From: Pseudohongiella nitratireducens
Lineage (GTDB): Bacteria; Pseudomonadota; Gammaproteobacteria; Pseudomonadales; Pseudohongiellaceae
Direction: 5' to 3'
NCBI RefSeq assembly: GCF_001642735.1
Contig: NZ_LWHM01000001.1
Span: forward strand, 248,001-312,000
DNA length: 64,000 bases
The notes under the pieces were generated by a model. It worked only from the letters and a program-made list of their open reading frames with translations. It was not told the origin of the DNA and did not search any database. A program made the position numbers and the translations under genes. Positions 1 through 10,900 of the stretch are shown here, one piece after another. How positions within the stretch are numbered: position 1 is the stretch's first letter; every line of letters starts with the position of its first letter.

Positions 1-2
1 CC

Positions 3-1316
3 AGTGAAGCAGAAATTATCGAAGCACCGCCACCTGAACTTTTTAATCTGCAGGCTAACCGGGCAAATATTCAACAGACTAAACGAAACCGCGCCTGGTT
101 GAATATGGCCAATGCGGATGAAGCTGCCTATGTTGCGATGATGAAAGGCCATCGACTTGCAGCCAGCGGGCAGGATGATCTTTTCTATATCGCCTCCGAA
201 ACGGCAATGGCAGAGCTGCAGCGTGCCTCCAATGAGTTGCATGCACTGTACATGCATGCCACAGAATATGTGTTGAAAGACGACTCATTGCTACGCTATT
301 TCAACATCCCCGAGGTGCTTTGGAGCAGGATACGGCAGTCATGGAATAACCGGCGGAACCAGATGATTACCGGGCGCTTCGATTTTTCACTGTCTGAGAA
401 AGGCCTTAAAACCTATGAGTACAACTGTGACTCTGCCGCCTGTTATATGGAAACCGGTAAAGTTCAGGGGCGCTGGGCCAAACATTTTGCCTGTAACATC
501 GGCGCCAATCCGGGCAAACAGCTCCACAAATGCCTGCGCAAGGCCTGGAAAAACAGCGATGTCGACGGCCTGATTCATATCATGCAGGACGATGACCCGG
601 AAGAGACCTACCATGCGCTATTCATGCGCGAAGCGATGGAAGAGGCCGGTATCCCAAGCAAAATACTTTATGGCGTAGAGGGACTCAACTGGGCTCCTGA
701 TGGCTCCATAGTTGATGCCGATGGCACCAGGATCCGCAGGGTCTGGAAGACCTGGGCCTGGGAAACCGCACTGAATCAAATCCGAGAAGAGTGCAACAAC
801 GACGCGGCTCAACTGGAACGCTATCAACCCGGTGAGCCACACAGTGGTTCGCCACGACTGGTCGATGTGCTATTACGTGGTGATGTCATGGTTTACGAAC
901 CGCTTTGGACACTCATCCCCAGTAACAAAGCCATATCCCCGGTATTGTGGCAACTGTTCCCCGAGTACTCCTATTTACTCGAATCGGCTTTTGAATTGAC
1001 GGCATCACTGACAGCAAGCGGTTATGCCATAAAACCTATTGTGGGACGCGGCGGCGCCAACATTACGCTGCTCAACCAGCAGGACAAAGTGATGGCAAGC
1101 ACAAAAGGTAAATTCGACAGCCAGGACCAAATCTATCAGCAATTCTTCCCGCTACCCAGAATCGCAGAACAGTATGTGCAGGTCAGCACATTTACCGTAG
1201 CCGGTCGTTATGCTGGTGCCAGTGTGCGTATCGATCCAACACCCGTGATAGGCATGAACAGCGATTGCCTTTGCCTGCGTGTAGTCGAGGATGATCACTT
1301 TCTGCGCATGTTCTAA
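3..1316 (+). CDS. gss: Glutathionylspermidine synthetase (C-terminal part of bifunctional synthetase/amidase), 5' partial
   Basis: Ligates glutathione to spermidine with ATP; the N-terminal amidase half found in E. coli Gss would reverse the reaction. The frame is open to the left edge: before the first possible start (TTG at 99, ATG at 105) about 30 more codons read as a proline-rich linker (E-A-P-P-P-E-L-F-N-L-Q), which matches the join between the amidase and synthetase domains of the 619-residue E. coli enzyme. About 437 residues are visible. The ATP-grasp synthetase fold is recognisable from YEYNCDSAACYMETG, KPIVGRGGANITLL and the C-terminal VSTFTVAGRYAGASVRIDP. The start therefore almost certainly lies upstream of the window; that a CHAP amidase is encoded there is inference. 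A stand-alone synthetase with a longer N-terminus is the alternative. Confidence 0.88.
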   Translation, partial: SEAEIIEAPPPELFNLQANRANIQQTKRNRAWLNMANADEAAYVAMMKGHRLAASGQDDLFYIASETAMAELQRASNELHALYMHATEYVLKDDSLLRYFNIPEVLWSRIRQSWNNRRNQMITGRFDFSLSEKGLKTYEYNCDSAACYMETGKVQGRWAKHFACNIGANPGKQLHKCLRKAWKNSDVDGLIHIMQDDDPEETYHALFMREAMEEAGIPSKILYGVEGLNWAPDGSIVDADGTRIRRVWKTWAWETALNQIREECNNDAAQLERYQPGEPHSGSPRLVDVLLRGDVMVYEPLWTLIPSNKAISPVLWQLFPEYSYLLESAFELTASLTASGYAIKPIVGRGGANITLLNQQDKVMASTKGKFDSQDQIYQQFFPLPRIAEQYVQVSTFTVAGRYAGASVRIDPTPVIGMNSDCLCLRVVEDDHFLRMF

Positions 1317-1331
1317 AGGCTCACCTGGGGT

Positions 1332-1892
1332 TCATGAACGCAGGGACGCGTCCTGAATGAACCCCTGAATCAGCGGCAAGGCCTCTTCCATATGACTGAA
1401 GCGGTGGCTGCCGCCAGCGAAGGCATGCACTGGCATAAGCGGTTCCAGTACAGTTTTTGTGATTTCAGAGTCAATCAGTTCATCCCCCATATCCAGCAGC
1501 ACCATACCCAGGTCAGCGCTCGGGAGAAAGTCGGGATACGTACTGACAGTCTGTTCGCTCAACGTAAAAGTGCGACCGACATGATCCTGGTGAGTGCCGA
1601 TATATTTGCTCAGGGTTGCCTGGGTTCTTAGCACCGGGTTAATGGCCACGAACGGCTTGCCTGTCAGCTCACACAGGCGCGAGACCAGAAACCCGCCCAT
1701 GGAGGTGCCCAGCATGAGGTCGGCTTTATCCAGATAAGGCTGAACGGTTGCCAATACGTCTTCATACGACGTTGAATAATCCGGTGCCACGGCTTCGACT
1801 TGCGCAATCTTGTCCAGTGCCATGCGCTTGTCGCTACTGGGATCGACTTTCGAGCCAAAGCCATGAATATACAGGATGTTGAGCTCTTTCAT
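1332..1892 (-). CDS. yqiA: YqiA-type alpha/beta-hydrolase esterase (UPF0227)
   Basis: A 186-residue cytoplasmic esterase of the YqiA/YcfP family (Pfam UPF0227), which hydrolyses short acyl esters in vitro; the cellular substrate is unknown. The N-terminus LNILYIHGFGS carries the family HGF oxyanion motif, LGTSMGGF holds the nucleophile Ser in GxSxG, and GGSHRFSHME near the C-terminus supplies the catalytic His. Length is normal for the family. The start is supported by GGAG six bases before the ATG. It converges on the glutathionylspermidine synthetase gene, with only 15 bases between the stop codons, and I see no clear hairpin there. Confidence 0.88.
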   Translation of the reverse strand: MKELNILYIHGFGSKVDPSSDKRMALDKIAQVEAVAPDYSTSYEDVLATVQPYLDKADLMLGTSMGGFLVSRLCELTGKPFVAINPVLRTQATLSKYIGTHQDHVGRTFTLSEQTVSTYPDFLPSADLGMVLLDMGDELIDSEITKTVLEPLMPVHAFAGGSHRFSHMEEALPLIQGFIQDASLRS

Positions 1893-2013
1893 ATTATCTC
1901 CATTACTGACAGCTGCTGCGCCAGGCTGCTGACTTTCTGCTATAAATGCCGGAAAGGAACAGAGTTCCTTACATCCAGCTGTAGAAATTCTTTTGCATGA
2001 AAATCTGTTGATA

Positions 2014-2073
2014 TTACGGAAATAATCCGTAACAATTAAACTGACTACGGTTTTTTACCGTAAAATTATACTC
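2014..2073 (+). promoter_or_regulatory. Twin palindromes with a shared TACGG/CCGTA core upstream of the toxin-antitoxin pair
   Basis: Two perfect inverted repeats lie 31 bases centre to centre. The first is TTACGGA-AATAA-TCCGTAA (2014-2032) and the second TACGGT-TTTTT-ACCGTA (2046-2062). Both contain the half-site TACGG. A -10-like TATACT (2068-2073) follows directly. Ribbon-helix-helix antitoxins usually repress their own operon by binding paired palindromes, so these are candidate operators for the antitoxin at 2134. Spacing by about three helical turns would put both sites on one DNA face. Binding is inference. Confidence 0.55.
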
Positions 2074-2133
2074 TAGGCGACGGACTAACCATTGCCAGTC
2101 TTTCAGACCAGATCTCAGGAACGGTAAACGGTT

Positions 2134-2421
2134 ATGAGCAAAACCATTCGTTATGAAATGCAGTGGGACGAAGACACGCATCAACTGGCAGAACGAGCAG
2201 CTCGGGCTGCTGGTCTTGGCAGTATCAAGGCCTATGTATCTCAACTCATCCAGCAACACGCACCAGAAACATTACAGACATACAACCAGGTCAAGCTCAG
2301 CAATGCCGAGTTCGACGCATTTTGCCAGGCTTGCGACTCTCCCCAACCTGTTTCACACAAATTGAAACGTGCCGCGCAAAAACTTGACCAGGAAGGGTTT
2401 TCGTTGGATGAGCAAGGCTGA
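2134..2421 (+). CDS. DUF1778 ribbon-helix-helix antitoxin (TacA-like)
   Basis: A 95-residue antitoxin of the DUF1778 family. The N-terminal ~50 residues form the DNA-binding ribbon-helix-helix (IRYEMQWDEDTHQLAERAAR followed by a helix ending in SQLIQQHA). The C-terminal part, VKLSNAEFDAFCQACDSPQP, is the peptide that in TacA-type antitoxins wraps around and blocks the GNAT toxin. The stop overlaps the toxin start by 14 bases, so the two are translationally coupled. An AGGA sits rather far (13 bases) from the ATG. Two palindromes upstream (2014-2062) are likely autoregulatory operators. Confidence 0.85.
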   Translation: MSKTIRYEMQWDEDTHQLAERAARAAGLGSIKAYVSQLIQQHAPETLQTYNQVKLSNAEFDAFCQACDSPQPVSHKLKRAAQKLDQEGFSLDEQG

Positions 2422-2926
2422 CTTTGTTCCACTCGATTCCAGAGTCGCCGACGTTCGTACTTTCGACTGCGGCAATAGAGACATTACTACATATTTACGT
2501 CGATTTGCTGCAAAAAATGCTGCATTAAACCTGAACAGAACCTTTGTTTTGCATGGAAAGCAACGTCATAATAAAAAAACATCCATAGCAGCCTTCTACA
2601 CCCTCGCTCACCAGACATTGGCTCGAGAGGATCTGCCTGATAAAAGACAACTTCCCAGATACCCCATTCCAGTCATTCTGCTCGCTCAACTTGGGGTAGA
2701 CATCAATCATCAAGGCCAGGAGCTTGGCAGCAAAATATTAGTTCACGCATTAAGAAATGCCTATCGGATCGCTTCTCAGCCCCACGGCATACCCGCCGCC
2801 GGTGTCATTCTGGATGTAGCGGATTTTAATGCGCTGGCTTTTTATGAGTCCTTCGAATTTTTCCAACCACTAACAAAAAACCCCATGAGGTTGTTCACTC
2901 CCATGGGGTCTCTTGCTGAGCTCTGA
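2408..2926 (+). CDS. GNAT-family toxin (TacT-like tRNA acetyltransferase) with an altered acetyl-CoA motif
   Basis: A 172-residue GNAT domain protein partnered with the DUF1778 antitoxin. Studied relatives (TacT, AtaT, ItaT) acetylate the amino group of aminoacyl-tRNA and stop translation. Family marks: FDCGNRDITTYLRRFA at the N-terminus, ILLAQLGVDINHQGQELGSK as the acetyl-CoA strand-loop-helix, and ALAFYESFEF with the catalytic Tyr near the C-terminus. The pyrophosphate-binding motif Q/R-x-x-G-x-G reads Q-G-Q-E-L-G here: the first Gly is Glu, which could weaken cofactor binding. The start at 2408 is chosen because relatives begin just before the FDCG segment and because of the 14-base overlap with the antitoxin. 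An ATG at 2369 would add 13 unsupported residues. Confidence 0.82.
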   Translation: MSKADFVPLDSRVADVRTFDCGNRDITTYLRRFAAKNAALNLNRTFVLHGKQRHNKKTSIAAFYTLAHQTLAREDLPDKRQLPRYPIPVILLAQLGVDINHQGQELGSKILVHALRNAYRIASQPHGIPAAGVILDVADFNALAFYESFEFFQPLTKNPMRLFTPMGSLAEL

Positions 2927-2930
2927 CTTA

Positions 2931-2965
2931 TGGCTTCTGGCTTCTGGCTTCTGGCTTCTGGCTTC
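2931..2965 (+). repeat. Five perfect copies of the heptamer TGGCTTC
   Basis: Five head-to-tail copies of TGGCTTC fill nearly the whole 44-base gap between the convergent toxin and ilvD stop codons. Heptamer arrays mutate by slipped-strand copying, so copy number may vary between strains. No function is visible; since both flanking genes end here, length changes would alter neither protein. Confidence 0.9.
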
Positions 2966-2970
2966 CAGGT

Positions 2971-4806
2971 TCAGTCTAGCTGACTCAGATCCCGGACTGC
3001 ACCTTTATCGGCACTGGTCGCCAGCAAGGCGTAAGCTTTCAGTGCGGCACTGACTTTACGTGGACGCTCTTTGGCCGGTTTCCAGCCCAGCTTATCCTGC
3101 TCGGCACGGCGATGCGCCAGCTCTTCATCGCTGATCATCACATCGATGCTGCGGTTCGGAATGTCGATACGGATACGGTCGCCCTGGCGTACCAAACCAA
3201 TAGCACCACCGGCCGCCGCTTCTGGCGAAACGTGACCAATCGACAGACCTGACGTACCACCTGAAAAGCGGCCGTCTGTCAGCAGGGCACAATCCTTACC
3301 CAGGCCTTTGGACTTGATGTATGAGGTTGGATAGAGCATTTCCTGCATACCCGGACCACCTTTGGGCCCTTCGTAGCGAACGATAACCACATCACCAGCC
3401 TTCACTTTGTCTGCCAGGATGTCAGCAACGGCTTCGTCCTGAGACTCCGTTACATAGGCTGAACCTTCAAAGACCAGGATAGAGTCGTCAACACCCGCCG
3501 TTTTAACGACACAGCCATCCAGCGCAATATTGCCATACAGGACAGCCAGACCGCCTTCTAAGCTAAAGGCATGCTCCAGAGACCGGATGCAGCCATTTTC
3601 ACGATCAGCATCCAGGCTGGTCCAGCGCTCAGACTGACTGAAAGCAGTCTGGGTACGAATGCCTGCCGGGCCCGCTTTGTAGAATGTTTTGATCTCTTCA
3701 CTGACACCACGCATGATGTCGTATTTGGCCAGAGCATGTCCCATGGTTTTACTGTGTACCGTGGGCAGGTCGGTATGCAGCAGCCCGGCGCGATCCAGTT
3801 CACCAAGAATGGCCATAATGCCACCAGCACGGTGAACATCCTCAATGTGATACTTCTGCGTATTAGGTGCCACCTTGCACAGTTGCGGAATCGTTTTTGA
3901 CAGACGGTCAATGTCTGCCATGGTGAACTCCACTTCAGCTTCCTGGGCAATCGCCAGCAGGTGCAAAATGGTGTTCGTGGAACCACCCATAGCGATATCC
4001 AGCGCGACACAGTTCTCAAACGCCTGATAGGTGCCGATGGAACGTGGTAACACTGACGCATCGTCTTTCTCGTAATACAGCTTGGCAAGCTCGACTATCT
4101 TGCGCCCGGCTTCCAGAAAGAGTTCTTCACGGTCAGAGTGAGTGGCTACGACAGTACCGTTACCCGGCAGTGCCAGCCCCAGCGCTTCGGCCAGACAGTT
4201 CATGGAGTTGGCCGTGAACATACCGGAGCAGGAGCCACAGGTCGGGCAGGCACTGCGCTCAATCTCGGCCACCGTTTCATCATCAACACTGTCATCGGCA
4301 GCAATCACCATGGCATCAACCAGATCCAGCTTGTTCTCAGACAGCTTGGTCTTACCCGCTTCCATCGGACCGCCTGAAACAAAGATAACCGGTACATTCA
4401 GGCGCATGGCTGCCATCAGCATGCCGGGTGTGATTTTGTCGCAGTTGGAAATACAGATCAGTGCATCAGCACAGTGGGCGTTAACCATGTACTCCACTGA
4501 GTCGGCAATAATGTCACGCGAGGGCAGGCTATACAGCATACCGTCGTGGCCCATAGCGATACCGTCATCCACAGCAATTGTGTTGAATTCTTTGGCAACG
4601 CCGCCGGCTCGTTCGACTTCACGTGCCACTAACTGTCCCATGTCTTTGAGGTGGACATGACCGGGCACAAACTGAGTAAAGGAATTGGCGATGGCAATAA
4701 TAGGTTTTTGAAAATCATCATCATTCATACCGGTCGCGCGCCACAGGGCACGAGCCCCGGCCATATTACGACCGGCAGTTGATGTTTTGGAGCGATAGGC
4801 TGGCAT
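2971..4806 (-). CDS. ilvD: Dihydroxy-acid dehydratase
   Basis: Dehydrates 2,3-dihydroxy-isovalerate and 2,3-dihydroxy-3-methylvalerate to the 2-keto acids, the third common step of valine, leucine and isoleucine synthesis; cytoplasmic and Fe-S dependent. All 611 residues align with E. coli IlvD: N-terminal [35 protein letters not shown] and [18 protein letters not shown] with the cluster cysteines, [18 protein letters not shown], and [20 protein letters not shown] with the base Ser. The C-terminus ends [17 protein letters not shown] as in the family. No other ilv gene is in the window and I see no leader-peptide attenuator in the 200 bases upstream. Confidence 0.98.
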   Translation of the reverse strand: MPAYRSKTSTAGRNMAGARALWRATGMNDDDFQKPIIAIANSFTQFVPGHVHLKDMGQLVAREVERAGGVAKEFNTIAVDDGIAMGHDGMLYSLPSRDIIADSVEYMVNAHCADALICISNCDKITPGMLMAAMRLNVPVIFVSGGPMEAGKTKLSENKLDLVDAMVIAADDSVDDETVAEIERSACPTCGSCSGMFTANSMNCLAEALGLALPGNGTVVATHSDREELFLEAGRKIVELAKLYYEKDDASVLPRSIGTYQAFENCVALDIAMGGSTNTILHLLAIAQEAEVEFTMADIDRLSKTIPQLCKVAPNTQKYHIEDVHRAGGIMAILGELDRAGLLHTDLPTVHSKTMGHALAKYDIMRGVSEEIKTFYKAGPAGIRTQTAFSQSERWTSLDADRENGCIRSLEHAFSLEGGLAVLYGNIALDGCVVKTAGVDDSILVFEGSAYVTESQDEAVADILADKVKAGDVVIVRYEGPKGGPGMQEMLYPTSYIKSKGLGKDCALLTDGRFSGGTSGLSIGHVSPEAAAGGAIGLVRQGDRIRIDIPNRSIDVMISDEELAHRRAEQDKLGWKPAKERPRKVSAALKAYALLATSADKGAVRDLSQLD

Positions 4807-5007
4807 AAGTTACGGCCTCAATGTTGCTACAAATTATGAATAGACGGGAATTCTAACAGATGTTGCCGCCTTTGGGTTGCCCGTCAACAGACTCGGCGCT
4901 AACATCATTCACCTTTCATGTATGTATTACGCTCTGTTCTCTCAACACACCGTTTTCTCAGCCAGTCTGGTATCAGCCGCCAGGAAACTTGTTAGGAATG
5001 AAAAGAT

Positions 5008-6246
5008 ATGACTGGAACCGCTGACCAACCCGCTCAGACACCTCTCTCTGATGATAAGCAGGAGAGCCCCCCTTCACTGAGCCTGATGCCTATCATGTTT
5101 GCTGTTTTTTCCGGCACCATGGGCATCATGGCTTTTGTCGCTATCGCCGGACCACTGGCCCGAACCCTGGCACTGGAACCCTGGCATATTGGGGCGGCGA
5201 TGACAGTTGGCGGCTTTACCTGGGTGATTTGTGCGCGCTGGTGGGGCGGGCTGTCTGATAAAGTGGGGCGGCGTCCCGTTTTACTGCGTGGCGTGGGTGG
5301 TTTTACGTTAAGTTATGCGGCTCTTTGCCTGTTTATCGATTACTCGCTGTCGACATTGCTGGCTGCCACGCTGGTTTTCATTGGCCTCGCCCTGCTGCGC
5401 GGCATCGTCGGCGCCTTTTATGCGGCGGTGCCCGCCACCTCCTCAGCATTGATCGCTGACCATATTGAACCCAAAAAACGGGCCAGCGCCATGGCCGCCA
5501 TTGGCAGCGCCAGCGGTGCCGGCATGGTAATCGGCCCAGGTTTTGTCGGACTACTGGCACCTCTCAGTCTCACTATCCCGCTTTACATCACAGCCATCTT
5601 GCCAGCGATTGCCTGGCTGGTTCTGTGGCGAACTCTGCCAGCAACTGCGCCGCAAAATATCCGCCCGTCGACCCCTCTCAAGTTCAGCGACGAGCGGTTG
5701 CGCCGACCGATGGCTATTGCCTTCTGCGCTGCCTTTAGCGTAGCCATCGCGCAAACCACGGTAGGGTTCGTGGCACTGGATGCACTGGATCTGGCACCGA
5801 ATGATGCAGCTCGTGTGGCGGGGATTGCATTGACACTGGTTGGTGTTGCACTGGTTATTTCACAGTCCGTATTGCGCAAACTGCAATGGCCGCCACAACG
5901 TCTGATTCGCTATGGCTCACTGGTTGCAGCCATCGGCTTTGGTTCTACAGCATTGGCGCAAACCAGTTGGATGATCTGGGCCAGTTTTGCCGTCGCAGCT
6001 TCTGGCATGGGATGGATTTACCCTTCCCTGTCAGCCCTGGCTGCAAACTCAGTGAATCCGGGCGAGCAAGGCATGGCCGCAGGCACAGTGGCTTCCGTGC
6101 AGGGTGCAGGTGTCATCAGCGGGCCGCTGATCGGCACTCTTCTCTACGAGGCGGGTATCGGCCTGCCTTACCTGCTGGTAGCCGCACTACTGTTTTTCGG
6201 TGGACTTTATGCGGCAGGCCATGTCACAGCTGCTGACGCCGATTAG
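5008..6246 (+). CDS. MFS drug/H+ antiporter, TetA-like
   Basis: A 412-residue inner-membrane transporter with about 12 hydrophobic segments after a ~25-residue polar N-terminus. The loop between TM2 and TM3 carries MFS motif A as WGGLSDKVGRRPVLLRG, and TM5 has the G-rich motif C typical of 12-TM drug exporters (GSASGAGMVIGPGFVGLLA). This resembles the TetA/class B multidrug group, but substrate cannot be read from sequence. The ATG follows AGGA by about 11 bases. Its neighbour downstream, a gamma-glutamyltranspeptidase, starts after a further 78 bases and could be cotranscribed. Confidence 0.85.
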   Translation: MTGTADQPAQTPLSDDKQESPPSLSLMPIMFAVFSGTMGIMAFVAIAGPLARTLALEPWHIGAAMTVGGFTWVICARWWGGLSDKVGRRPVLLRGVGGFTLSYAALCLFIDYSLSTLLAATLVFIGLALLRGIVGAFYAAVPATSSALIADHIEPKKRASAMAAIGSASGAGMVIGPGFVGLLAPLSLTIPLYITAILPAIAWLVLWRTLPATAPQNIRPSTPLKFSDERLRRPMAIAFCAAFSVAIAQTTVGFVALDALDLAPNDAARVAGIALTLVGVALVISQSVLRKLQWPPQRLIRYGSLVAAIGFGSTALAQTSWMIWASFAVAASGMGWIYPSLSALAANSVNPGEQGMAAGTVASVQGAGVISGPLIGTLLYEAGIGLPYLLVAALLFFGGLYAAGHVTAADAD

Positions 6247-6324
6247 CAGCCCGACTTGTCCTAACGGACGTTCGGTTATATGCTCGAAGCTCTTGTAGTA
6301 CCAGACCTAAGGACGTATCAGACC

Positions 6325-8094
6325 ATGAGACTGACCGCCGCAGTACTAAGTTTCGCCATGCTCGCAGCCTGCTCTGAGTCAAATCAGCAAGCAACTGCTC
6401 CCGAACAGACACCATCCGCCGCACCTGCACCTCCCGCACAGTCCACCCCTCAGAGCCAGCCTGACTGGGACAAAGGCTACATGGCAGCCGTTGCCAACCC
6501 TGATGCAACTGATGCCGCAGCCACCATGCTGGAAAGAGGCGGACATGCCGTTGATGCAGCCATAGCAGCTCACGCTGTGCTTGGCCTGGTGGAGCCTGAG
6601 AGCTCGGGCATTGGCGGTGGCGGTTTTATGGTGGTGTTCGACGAAGATAATGGCGGCGTTACGTTTCTGGACGGTCGTGAAACCGCACCCAGCGGCGCAA
6701 CTGCTGACATGTTTATGCGTGATGGCGAGCTGATGGGATACCTGGATGCCTGGCAAAGTGGTAAGGCCGCCGGTGTTCCCGGCACCATCGCGCTGTACAA
6801 ACAGGCGCATGACAAATACGGCAAACTGCCTTGGGCAGACCTGTTCGAACCAGCCATTCGCCTGGCCAGTGAAGGCTTCACAGTCACCGCCAAAATGGCA
6901 GGCTACCTGCCGCAAATGGCTGAGATTACCCGACTGGATGACAACCCGGGCGCGCGCGAATACTTTTACCCGAACGGACAGCCATTGCAGGCAGGCACCC
7001 TCAAGCAAAACCCGGAATACGCCGAAACCTTGCGCCGGGTTGCCGAGGAAGGCCCCTCAGCGTTTTACCAGGGCGAAATTGCCGAAGCCATGGCGGCAGC
7101 CGTTCAGGCTGCACCAGAAGCCGGCAGCATGACCGTTGCGGATATTTCCGCCTACGAGGCCGTGGAACGCCCGGCTGTTTGCGGTGAGTGGCGTTCTTTG
7201 AATATTTGCTCGGCAACACCACCCTCTTCCGGCGCAATGCAGATAATGGTCGCCAACCTCTATGATCAACTCCTGCCAGAAGGAGCAACTCAGGACGATA
7301 AAGTCAGAGCCTTTGTCGATGCCCAGCGGCTGGCCTACGCAGATCGTGATTACTATTTTGGCGACCCCGACCAGGTTGAGGTGCCCGTTTCGCAACTGAT
7401 TGATCCGCGCTACATCGAGTCACGTGCTGCCAGCCCGACTGCACCAGGCGACATGCCAATGCACGGTGATCCCGGCATGGTACTTGGCAATAGTGCTGCA
7501 GCCGTCTGGGGACCGGACAGTACCTTTGAAGCAGCAGGCACCACACACTTCTCAATCGTCGACAGCGAAGGTAATGCGGTCTCGGCAACCATGACAGTTG
7601 AATCACCGTTTGGTTCGGCACGATGGGCTGCCGGTTTCCTGATGAACAACGAGATGACTGACTTTTCCCGCGAATACACCGCGGGCTCCCCTGAACCGGC
7701 CAATATGGTTAGACCTGGCGCCAGACCCAGATCATCAATGTCTCCGACAATCATCCTGGATGAAAACCAGGAGTTATACATGGTGACAGGTTCACCCGGC
7801 GGCAACTCCATCCCTGCATACACAGCGAAAACCGTGGTCGGCATCGTAGACTGGGGACTGAGCGTGCAGGAAGCGATCGACTTTCCGAACATCATAGCTC
7901 GGGGTGAAAGTGTGCGTGTGGAGATCAATCGGGAGCCCGGCCAGAATCTGGCTGACATGCTTTCTGAAGCCGGTTACAACGTCAGTGAAAGCGACGGAGA
8001 AAACTCTGGCCTGCACGTTATTCTAGTCACGGATGAAGGCATGATCGGCGCTGCAGACCCCCGCCGTGAAGGTACTGTGGCGTCCGGGATGTAA
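6325..8094 (+). CDS. ggt: Gamma-glutamyltranspeptidase, predicted lipoprotein
   Basis: Hydrolyses or transfers the gamma-glutamyl group of glutathione and conjugates outside the cytoplasm. I choose the ATG at 6325 (589 residues) because it is followed at once by a lipoprotein signal, MRLTAAVLSFAMLAAC, with lipobox LAAC and Ser at +2 of the mature protein, and is preceded by AAGGA. A Pro/Ala/Gln linker follows. The family precursor is cleaved before a Thr nucleophile, seen here in TTHFSIVDSEGNAVSATMT; GSPGGNSIPAYTAK and the N-terminal ESSGIGGGGFMVVFD complete the active site. Ser after the lipobox Cys suggests outer-membrane sorting. Lipidated Ggt is less common than the soluble periplasmic form. 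Confidence 0.93.
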   Translation: MRLTAAVLSFAMLAACSESNQQATAPEQTPSAAPAPPAQSTPQSQPDWDKGYMAAVANPDATDAAATMLERGGHAVDAAIAAHAVLGLVEPESSGIGGGGFMVVFDEDNGGVTFLDGRETAPSGATADMFMRDGELMGYLDAWQSGKAAGVPGTIALYKQAHDKYGKLPWADLFEPAIRLASEGFTVTAKMAGYLPQMAEITRLDDNPGAREYFYPNGQPLQAGTLKQNPEYAETLRRVAEEGPSAFYQGEIAEAMAAAVQAAPEAGSMTVADISAYEAVERPAVCGEWRSLNICSATPPSSGAMQIMVANLYDQLLPEGATQDDKVRAFVDAQRLAYADRDYYFGDPDQVEVPVSQLIDPRYIESRAASPTAPGDMPMHGDPGMVLGNSAAAVWGPDSTFEAAGTTHFSIVDSEGNAVSATMTVESPFGSARWAAGFLMNNEMTDFSREYTAGSPEPANMVRPGARPRSSMSPTIILDENQELYMVTGSPGGNSIPAYTAKTVVGIVDWGLSVQEAIDFPNIIARGESVRVEINREPGQNLADMLSEAGYNVSESDGENSGLHVILVTDEGMIGAADPRREGTVASGM

Positions 8095-8169
8095 ACATGA
8101 ATGCCCGGTTTCTCCTCACCTATGTTCCGACAATACTGTTCCGGCAGCTCAGGAACACGACCTGGTGAA

Positions 8170-8339
8170 CGCCTGGGTATCATAGCCCCCATGGTAGACA
8201 ATAAGACCACGTGAAGCACATCGGGCCTCGCTCGAGAAAGTGGGTGGACTGTTTAAAGCCGTCAGGCTGAGTTTCCACCCACCGAGTGAGGCCCGATGTG
8301 CTGTAGTCGTCTACCATGGGGGGCTATGATGCCCAGGCG
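8170..8339 (+). repeat. Hairpin element A: 170-bp multi-stem palindrome with a conserved loop
   Basis: A nested inverted repeat. The outer stem is 8170-8199 with 8309-8339 (30 bp, one 1-nt bulge, one mismatch). The internal loop is 15 nt on the left (8200-8214) and 6 nt on the right (8303-8308). The inner stem is 8215-8234 with 8283-8302 (20 bp, one G/T-type mismatch). A 5-nt bulge lies at 8235-8239. The apical stem GTGGGTGG/CCACCCAC (8240-8247, 8275-8282) closes a 27-nt loop. The minus strand corresponds in orientation to element B at 48032-48198. The loop contains GCCGTCAGGC and the left internal loop contains AGACCACGT, both shared with B as reverse complement. The stems are unrelated in sequence to those of B. 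It fills the gap between ggt and icd. No open reading frame is convincing inside. Confidence 0.9.
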
Positions 8340-8373
8340 TGGCGGCACCTCGATGACCTAAACACCGGACACA

Positions 8374-8408
8374 AAAAAGCCGGAACAGATTAACTGCTCC
8401 GGCTTTTT
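8374..8408. terminator. Bidirectional Rho-independent terminator between ggt and icd
   Basis: AAAAAGCCGGAACAG-attaa-CTGCTCCGGCTTTTT forms a 10-bp GC-rich stem (one mismatch) with a 5-base loop, flanked by A on the left and T on the right. It can stop transcripts from both strands: icd on the minus strand, which ends 46 bases away, and anything reading through from ggt and hairpin element A. Confidence 0.85.
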
Positions 8409-8453
8409 AAATGTTGCCGCTCTTCAATGTGCGACTCAGTCTTTAGCAGACGC

Positions 8454-10715
<2,262 letters not shown>

Positions 10716-10900
10716 CTAGCATACATATTGAACGCGCGCCTTGAGAAACTGTCAGGCGCGGAAAAAAAGTGGTGCGAAGTATAGCACCACAGGCCCAATT
10801 ATGGTATCGAATAGCGTATCCTGTCCGAATCAACCTGAACAGAAAGCTGTCAGAAAATTGTTTTAATTACAACTAATTCAATAATATAGAGAGCATAACC

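Noticed and set aside
2881-2908. CCCCATG/CATGGGG hairpin at the toxin gene 3' end
   Set aside because: It is inside coding sequence, has a 14-base loop and no T run.
3558-4088. 176-codon frame in another register within ilvD
   Set aside because: Shadow of ilvD on the same strand; translation lacks any family pattern.
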